Assembly: GCF_024679095.1 (NCBI RefSeq)
Contig: NC_066516.1
Location: 575,869 to 639,868, forward strand
DNA length: 64,000 nt
Direction: 5' to 3'
Source of the DNA: Eriocheir sinensis
Lineage: Eukaryota > Arthropoda > Malacostraca > Decapoda > Varunidae
Shown here: piece by piece, positions 57,557 through 64,000 of the stretch
Layout: each line of letters starts with the position of its first letter
How positions within the stretch are numbered: the stretch's first letter is position 1
Translations under genes and position numbers: made by a program
The notes under the pieces: model-generated
Database searches by the model: none
Seen by the model: only the letters and a program-made list of their open reading frames with translations
Told to the model about the DNA's origin: nothing

Positions 57557-58870
57557 AAAAGAGAGGTCAATTTCGGGTGGAAAGGTGTCTTGATACTTCT
57601 CTCAAATCAGTCAGGAGGAAATACAGACTCAGGAAGCCTGTTCCAGAGTTTACCAGTGAAAGGGTTGAAAGAATGAAGATGCTGGTTAACTCTTGTGTAT
57701 GGGATTTGGACAGTATAGGAGTGAGCTAGAGTAACAAGTCAAGAACAGCAGGGCTACAGGAGGGGGAAGGCATCCATTTAGCAAGTTCAGAAGAGCAGTC
57801 AGCATGAAAATATTGGTAAAAGATAGACAGAGATGCAGCATTGCAGCAGAATATAAGAGACAGAAGACTGTCAGTAAGAGAAGGGGAGATGATGAAACAA
57901 ACAGCCTTTGACTTTACTCTGCCCAAGAGAGCTGTGTGTGGAGCCCCCCAACACATGAGTAGCATATTCCATATGTGGGCATACAAGGCCCTTGTACAAG
58001 GATAGCATCTTGGAGGGAGAAAAAGCTGATGGAGACTATACAGAATGCCTAACCTAGAAGAAACTGAATTAGTATGGTATTTCCATATAAGATTTTTAGT
58101 CGAGAACACTGAGGATGTTGTAGTATAGAAGGTGACATCTGAGTGTTATCGAAGAATAGGGGATAGGAGTTTGGAAGATTGTGTCAAGTTGATAGGTGGA
58201 TAAATTGAGTTTTTGAGGTGTAGAAGACTCAAGTTCCTCCTATCCCATGAAGAAATGATTGAAAAGTCTGAGGTTAAGCATTCTGCAGCCTCCAGTCTAG
58301 AGCAAGGCTACTCAACTATTATGAGCAAAAGTCCAGTTAGGCAAGTTCAAATGTATGCAGAGGTCTGGACAAATATTATAGCTGGACCCTAGGCTCCAGA
58401 AGTAAAAAAATACAATTAAATAACATACAGGTCCTGGCGATGGATTCTTGCAAGTGTATTTCCTTGGCTGATTGAAGGCCCTACTGTCAGTTGAGGAAAT
58501 ACACATGCAAGAATCCATCACCAGGACCTTCATGTTATTTGATTATATTTTCTACTTCTGGAGCCTGGGGTCCAGCTAAAACACTCAGAAGATTCAGATT
58601 TAGACTATGGGCTGCCAGGTTGAGTAGCCCTAGTCTAGAGTCTTGTAATTCCTGTTGGAGGGCTCTTCTGTTGAAAGAAGTTGCATAATGCAGAGTAGAG
58701 TTATTGGCATACAAGTGGATAGAACAGTTTGTTTTAGAAAAATCATTAATGAACAATATAAAGAGAGTGGAAGATAGGACAGAGCCCTGTGGGACACCAC
58801 TATTGATAGGTTTAGGGGAAGGACATTGAATATCTACCACAACAGAGACAGATTAACTTGAAAGGAAACT
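57557..58870 (-). pseudogene. LINE family B, second head-to-tail copy, interrupted
   Basis: The C-terminal part at 57726-58109 (LYAHIWNMLLMCWGAP, FYQYFHADCSSELAKW) and an RT part at 58535-58840 (PKPINSGVPQGSVLSSTLFI) are on the minus strand and more diverged than the neighbour copy. A 330-bp hAT-like element lies between them at 58303-58632. The 3' end at 57557 directly adjoins the 5' part of the previous copy. Confidence 0.8.
58303..58632. mobile_element. hAT-like MITE with perfect 8-bp duplication
   Basis: Flanked by GTCTAGAG at 58295-58302 and again at 58633-58640. The ends CAAGGCTACTCAAC and the complement of GTTGAGTAGCCCTA are inverted repeats. The interior contains a palindrome (GGATTCTTGCAAGTGTATTT near 58442 against AAATACACATGCAAGAATCC near 58497). 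An 8-bp duplication is diagnostic of hAT. Confidence 0.92.
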
Positions 58871-59710
58871 GGAGTTAAAGACACAGAGATTTACATAGGT
58901 ATTCAGACCATACAGACCCTATGGTCTAGGTGGTCTGCCCTTAACCCGTACAGTACCGGCCGATTTGAATATTTTTGGCTTGCCCAGTACCAGCCTTTTT
59001 TTTGTGTGTGTGTGGAGGGGGGGGGGGGGGGGGGCTTAAAAATGTTCCATGTGATGGGAAAAGTGGAAAAAATAAGAAAAAAACGGTAAATGTTCAGAGA
59101 GTTGCCCATCTCAAAATTTGATACACTGGCTATTTATTTCGGGCCAAAATATTGTGCTTTTTCATTTGGAAATAGTTTTTTTCTTCAGAAACTACTAAAA
59201 AGTGACTTATTGCAATTTCATCATCCACCGCCGCCGTCGCAAAATAGCTCACAAAGGGTTTAGGGTGAAGGAACATATTTAAACTATCCCAACCGAACTT
59301 TACGCCCCCCCTGGACCCCCCACATGTATATGCGACTTATTTCTGCAAGGAGGTATTTCTCACAACACCGGCTGCACCGCCACCGCGGCTGTTGCCAGAA
59401 CAGTCAAACATGGCGCGCGTAAACAGTGGTAGCCGTAATTATTTCGTAAAACTAGAGAAGTACAGCAGTAGTAGGTAGAACACTGTAGAATTAATCTAAC
59501 CTTACCAGGCGAGGTAAATCTTAAGAATCACCACTCCACCCCCTCCACCACCCCAGCCCCCCCAATCCCCCAAGACAAGCCTGGGGAACTGTGGGGAACC
59601 GGGGTATTGGGGGGGGCCCATATCACTGAGAAATGGCCTTCCAAAATTTCCCTAGAAAAATCCCTATATCAGAAAAATTCCCTAGTCTCGAAAGTAAGGA
59701 AAATCCCTAC
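58871..59710. other. Repeat-like intergenic sequence
   Basis: Contains a G run (59017-59034) and, at 59237-59302, a block closely matching the loop of the palindrome at 12975 (GCAAAATAGCTCACAAAGGG, CATATTTAAACTATCCCAAC). No gene recognised. Confidence 0.5.
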
Positions 59711-59925
59711 CGTATACTCACATGCGTGGGCTAATCGCTAACCAAGCATACCATCGCTAACCACCCCAAAACAGCCCTGAGCCATGACTCAAGGTCATCC
59801 GGGACTCTGGCTGAACAGGCCCGGGCTATATCCGGCCCTCAGCACGGCAGCCGTTGGGCTGCGTGTTCTAAAAAAAAAAAAATAACCACGCGTGGTGGAC
59901 CTGGTCTCACATGCGTGGGCTAGAC

Positions 59926-60050
59926 GCTAACCAAGCATACCATCGCTAACCAAGCGTACCATCGCTAACCAAGCGTACCATCGCTAACCAAGCGTACCAT
60001 CGCTAACCAAGCGTACCGTTGCTAACCAAGCGTACCGTCGCTAACCAAAC
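59926..60050. repeat. 19-bp minisatellite, about 6.6 copies
   Basis: The unit is GCTAACCAAGCGTACCATC, starting at 59926, 59945, 59964, 59983, 60002, 60021 and 60040. A related piece (CTCACATGCGTGGGCTA then GCTAACCAAGCATACC) also stands alone at 59718-59763. Confidence 0.95.
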
Positions 60051-60136
60051 GTTTGTAGAAAAAAAATATAATAATATGAAGACTTAGTGATGCTTCATAC
60101 GGTAGGTGATGAATGCGCGCTATTTTGCGGCGGCGG

Positions 60137-60222
60137 CGTTAGCTCGATTAATCCCTTTAGGGAGCTGTGGTTTTGGTGGTCGTTAGCTCGATTAATCCCT
60201 GTAGGGAACAGTGGTTTTGGTG
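60137..60222. repeat. 43-bp tandem duplication
   Basis: CGTTAGCTCGATTAATCCCT occurs at 60137 and again at 60180, each followed by TAGGGA and GTGGTTTTGGTGGT. Confidence 0.9.
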
Positions 60223-61207
60223 GTGGACGGCCAAATCACTGAAAAATGGGCTTTCAAAATGTCCCTACAAAAATCCCCAAAATCGGGAAAAATCCCTAGT
60301 CTCTAAAGAAAGGAAATTCCCTAACGTATACTCTTGTAATCTATTCCTATATAACGTAGCAGCCGCCGCAGCGGGTCTGTTGACGAGTGTAGGGCGTGTA
60401 ATTGGATGGTCAGCATAGTTGAACCCCCACCCCACCACCCCAGTCGTAGTCGAGCAACTCTTGGGAAATGTCATGTTTCATAATTACATATGGTACAATA
60501 CTGACGGTTAACTCATCCACTTCTTGTAAGTTGATGCTAGATCATTTTTACCGAGTAGTTTAAGGTACAAAATAAAACAGATTTGTGACAGCTGTCATCC
60601 AGATCGAAATGACGCTCCTGCTGTTAACTGACGCGGGAGTGACCTACCGACTGCTACGTATGACCCTGGCCTCCATTTTACTCAAACTCCACTATAAGTA
60701 TCGCGCATTGAACAATATCCGTTTGTTTTCTGACACGTGCTTGTCACACCATGTGACACTTGACACGCCCGTGTCTTTGTTGGACCCGGTACTGGGAGAG
60801 TAATCGGTCCTTTTGTCAACCTACATGCACACCAATAAAGAGGTTAAATACTCAGGTAACACTTACCGAAAGGTAAAGTAGACTGATATTTTGAGGGAGG
60901 GAGTGTCGGGCCTTTCATCCATTATGGCGGCTTGAAAACAACTGACTTCAGGAACCCACCGTTAGGTGCCGCTGTGGTGAGAATCGGTCAAAATATTTCG
61001 GCGAGCCTTAATCGGTCACAATATCTCGCCACACCTTAATCGGTCACAATATCTCGCCACACTGGCACAGTAACGCTTCATGAAACACACAGGTGGAGTC
61101 TTAGTCGAAGTGAATTGATCTGTGTTGTATGTAGCTATAATACTGTTATGCCGGACGTGTTACTTGGGTTCCGTGTCGCCGTCAGGAGACTCCGTGGGAG
61201 GGAGATA
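60223..61207. other. Intergenic, small tandem repeat only
   Basis: Three units of a roughly 27-base repeat (TTAATCGGTCACAATATCTC) lie at about 60981-61060. Otherwise no gene or element recognised. Confidence 0.5.
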
Positions 61208-61546
61208 TGTAAACACTTTGCACAGTTTCTGTAGTTTAATGTTCTTCCTTAGTAGTACACTTCACTCTGACTCTTCACTTACCACTAGCTTACTATCACT
61301 GGGACTGGCCCTCTCTCGCCCTCTTCTCCTATATATATCCAGAACAGTACAGTCTAGAATATTACAGTATATTTCAGATCATACAAGAACATGTAGCAAA
61401 AATATATGCGAGTTGGCAACACTTCCCGCCTGGCGCCGGGCCGCGCCCCGTGGGGCGCGGACGGCTCGCCTTTATCCCCGCCCCTTTGCTCGTTTCTCCG
61501 GGAGCCTTCTAGAGGCCTATGGTCGCCGGGGGAAGCTTCCAGCACA
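61208..61546 (-). repeat. 3' LTR of Ty3/gypsy copy 2
   Basis: Homologous to 48511-48843 over its length (minus-strand start TGTGCTGGAAGCTTCC, end GTGTTTACA). On its inner side the minus strand has AAGAGGGGGGGATAGTGT, a polypurine tract directly before the LTR, as expected for plus-strand priming. Confidence 0.88.
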
Positions 61547-61589
61547 ACACTATCCCCCCCTCTTAATTGTGATCGTCCCGATCACACAC

Positions 61590-64000
61590 TTAACTATGTA
61601 CAAACATAAGAGAATTAATCAAAACATAATAATCGTCGTATCGCTGTGGACGCCTGCGTTGTCTCTGTCTTCTGTTCGTTGCCTCCTGCGCGTCTGTCTC
61701 CTGGTGCGCCTCGTCGTCGTCCGCTTCTTGGGGTGTCCCTGGAACATCTGCCGAAGCCGGGAGGTTATCTCCCTCGGCTGAAAGGGCCAGGAGGCCTACG
61801 TCGTCGTCGACCTCCTCTCGGTCCTGGACGTCCCTTGCGTTTTCGTCGGCTGCTGGGTGTCTGTAGTTGTTCCAGGTGTAGTTTCCCGGACCGTGGTACC
61901 TCCATAGGCGGTTGACGTGGACAACTTTCGGCTTGGTCTTTTCCGTTCTCCGGATTCGGTAAGTCACGTCGGAGAGGCGTTCTAGCACAGTGTAAGGGCC
62001 TTCCCAGGGGCTCTGTAACTTCGGAGACTGTCCTTTCTTCCTCTGCGGGTTGTAAAGCCAGACTCGGTCTCCTTCCTTGAAGTCAACGTGGCTTGCCCTC
62101 ATATTGTAACCGCGCTTCATGGCCTCCCCGGAGAACTTCAAGGCACCTCGGACTTGATGGTGCACCTCTTCCAGCCGTTCCTCTAGTTGACGGGCAAAAC
62201 TGGAGGCGTCCCTTAGAAGGCTTTCCCCAGGAGGCCTTCCTGTCAGTAGGTCCACCGGCAAACGCAGCTCACGTCCAAACATCAGCTTTGCCGGTGAATA
62301 CCCCGTAGTCTCGTGGGCGGCAGACCTGTAGGCCATGAGAAGCGCAGGCAGCTTCTGATCCCATGAAGACTGATCATTGTTGCACTGCTTGGCCAACTCC
62401 TGGCCCAGCGTCCAATTAAACCTCTCCACCATTCCATCTGACTGTGGGTGCAGAGGGGTGGTCCGGGTCTTCTTGATACCCAGAAGCTTGCAGCACTCAG
62501 CAAGGACTGTTGACTCAAAGTTCCTTCCCTGGTCGGAATGGAGCTCGTTAGGCACACCGAAGCGACAGAAGAACTCCTCCACCAAAACCTTGGCGATGGT
62601 AGTGGCTTCCTGGTCAGGGATGGCGTAGGCTTCCGGCCACTTGGTGAAGTAATCCATTGTGACACAGATGTACCTATTTCCGTTCGTCGTCAGAGGCAAG
62701 GGTCCTGCTATATCCACTGCCACCCGTTCCATGGGGGCTCCAACCTGGTATAGTTGCAGTGGGGCACGGTGACGCTTCTTGGGGCCCTTCTTTGCACAGC
62801 ACACCTCACACGCGTGACACCATTCTTCCACGTCCTTCCTCATGCCAACCCAGTAGAACCTTTGGCGCAGGCGACTCAGTGTCTTCTTTACCCCTAGGTG
62901 TCCGCTGGTGATGCTGTCATGCATTTCTTTCAAGACGCCTTCCCGGGACTTCACAGGTAACACCGTGGACCAGTAGTGGTCAAGACCATCATGAGAGACC
63001 CAGCGTCGCTGCAACACCCCGTCGTCTATCCGAAGAGTGTCCCACTGAGTCCAGTAATTCTTGGTGGTAGGGCTTTCTCTCGAGATGACTTCCCACCCAG
63101 GTCGCGTTGACGACTGACTCAGCCACTCCATAATTGGTCTCAGATCTCGGTCCTCCCGCTGCAGTTTTCCCAAGTCTTCCCATGGCACCTCCGCTGTCTG
63201 TTCCACTGTAGTGCGGCGGCACATATTCTGGACGCTTTCCCTCTGGAGGCAATGTTGACACTCAGGTAGGCAGGGGCGCCGGCTCAAGCTGTCCGCGTTA
63301 CCGTGTGTTAGTCCAGATCGGTGCACAATAGTATAGTGATGCTGCTCTAGTTTACCTATCCAGCGAGCAAGCTGACCCTCAGGGATTTTCAGTGACTTCA
63401 GCCACCGCAATGCAGCGTGATCCGTGCGGATGGTGAAAGTTGCACCGTACAGGTAAGCATGGAAAAAGTCAAGGCTCTTGACTACTGCCAGGAGTTCTTT
63501 CCGGGTCACGCAATAGTTTTTCTCGGCTGGAGTGAGCTTCTTGCTGAAGTAGGCCACAACCCGTTCCATGTCGGCACATGCCTGGGACAGCACTCCACCA
63601 ATCCCCTCATCACTGGCATCACAATCCAGTATAAAAGGCTTAGAGAGGTCTGGGTAGGTGAGTACGGCCGAGCTGACGAGGGCCTCCTTGAGCTTCTCAA
63701 AGGCAACCTGAGTTTCCGCTGTCCACTCAAACTTGCGCCCCTTCTTCGTCAGGAGGTGCAGTGGTGCAGCAATCGTGAAGCCTTTCACAAACCTGCGGTA
63801 GTATGAGCACAACCCGAGGAAGCTCCGCAGCTCCTTCACGTTGGTGGGTGTCGGCCAGTCCCTTACCGCAGCCACCTTCTCAGGATCAGTGCGTACTCCA
63901 GCCTCGCTCACGATGTGTCCCAAGTATTGGACCTCCTTTTGGAACAGACAGCATTTCTTCGGGCTGAGCTTAAGGTGTGCAGCTCTAAACCGGGCGAAAA
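61590..64000 (-). CDS. pol: Ty3/gypsy pol, partial (RT end, RNase H, integrase)
   Basis: The frame is open from the window edge to the stop at 61590 (803 codons to the edge), so the 5' part lies outside. Counting from position 63923: RT end (YLGHIVSEAG, LRSFLGLCSYYRRFV); RNase H at about 95-215 with acidic residues D102, E143, D168 and D211; integrase zinc finger H335-H342-C372-C375; catalytic D404, D464 and E500 with 35 residues between the last two, the D,D35E rule; then a GPY-type module (SPWEGPYTVLERLSDVTYRI). There is no chromodomain and no env. The acidic C-terminal tail is rich in Asp/Glu. No stop or shift is seen, so this copy may be recent. It is 45 bases from the 3' LTR, consistent with pol being last in the element. 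Confidence 0.93.
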   Translation of the reverse strand, partial: FARFRAAHLKLSPKKCCLFQKEVQYLGHIVSEAGVRTDPEKVAAVRDWPTPTNVKELRSFLGLCSYYRRFVKGFTIAAPLHLLTKKGRKFEWTAETQVAFEKLKEALVSSAVLTYPDLSKPFILDCDASDEGIGGVLSQACADMERVVAYFSKKLTPAEKNYCVTRKELLAVVKSLDFFHAYLYGATFTIRTDHAALRWLKSLKIPEGQLARWIGKLEQHHYTIVHRSGLTHGNADSLSRRPCLPECQHCLQRESVQNMCRRTTVEQTAEVPWEDLGKLQREDRDLRPIMEWLSQSSTRPGWEVISRESPTTKNYWTQWDTLRIDDGVLQRRWVSHDGLDHYWSTVLPVKSREGVLKEMHDSITSGHLGVKKTLSRLRQRFYWVGMRKDVEEWCHACEVCCAKKGPKKRHRAPLQLYQVGAPMERVAVDIAGPLPLTTNGNRYICVTMDYFTKWPEAYAIPDQEATTIAKVLVEEFFCRFGVPNELHSDQGRNFESTVLAECCKLLGIKKTRTTPLHPQSDGMVERFNWTLGQELAKQCNNDQSSWDQKLPALLMAYRSAAHETTGYSPAKLMFGRELRLPVDLLTGRPPGESLLRDASSFARQLEERLEEVHHQVRGALKFSGEAMKRGYNMRASHVDFKEGDRVWLYNPQRKKGQSPKLQSPWEGPYTVLERLSDVTYRIRRTEKTKPKVVHVNRLWRYHGPGNYTWNNYRHPAADENARDVQDREEVDDDVGLLALSAEGDNLPASADVPGTPQEADDDEAHQETDAQEATNRRQRQRRRPQRYDDYYVLINSLMFVHS

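Noticed and set aside
59926..60050. CRISPR-like array
   Set aside because: The 19-bp units are directly adjacent with no spacers, and the context is a eukaryotic nuclear genome.

Overview
The window looks like a stretch of a large, repeat-rich arthropod nuclear genome, most likely a decapod crustacean. This rests on three things: an intron-split chromatin gene of the insect winged-eye / vertebrate BAHD1 type, very long (TA)n, (GT)n and (GA)n microsatellites, and many LINE, LTR and TA-target DNA elements. The species call is inference; no database was searched. No bacterial, organellar, rRNA or free-standing tRNA gene was seen.

Only one host gene is supported. It is on the + strand, with five consecutive coding exons at 21656-22240, 22780-26924, 43572-43734, 51705-51873 and 52186-52372. 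All junctions have AG/GT splice signals and matching codon phases. Together they encode about 1,748 residues of a partial protein whose 5' exon(s) are not visible. It has a Pro/Tyr-rich start, a long Ser/Thr/Pro-rich low-complexity region with AT-hook, nuclear-localisation and SUMO-consensus motifs, and a C-terminal BAH domain split across the last four exons.

Region by region: 1-10,650 is a patchwork of non-autonomous DNA elements (hAT-like, pogo/Tigger-like and other TA-target elements, large palindromes) joined by (TA)n tracts. 10,652-20,925 is three CR1-type LINE copies in head-to-tail order on the minus strand, each ending in a (GT)n tail; each copy is broken by one DNA element. 21,656-26,924 holds the two large exons. 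The 16.6-kb intron that follows contains LINE pieces, a Tc1-like transposase relic, a 5.5-kb provirus with two LTRs, a gag remnant and an uninterrupted F-type (baculovirus F/errantivirus-like) env frame but no pol, and further CR1, DNA-element and SINE copies. The 8-kb intron before exon D holds a frameshifted Ty3/gypsy gag-pro-RT copy joined to a + strand CR1. After the gene come LINE relics, one carrying a hAT-like element with a perfect 8-bp target duplication, several minisatellites, and the 3' part of a second copy of the same Ty3/gypsy family, whose open pol frame runs off the right edge.

The host gene and the mobile elements do not form a pathway. The main biology here is insertion history: elements nested up to three deep, often with the empty site reconstructable, CR1 copies joined at their microsatellite tails, and a pol-less provirus that kept its envelope frame inside an intron of a predicted heterochromatin gene.
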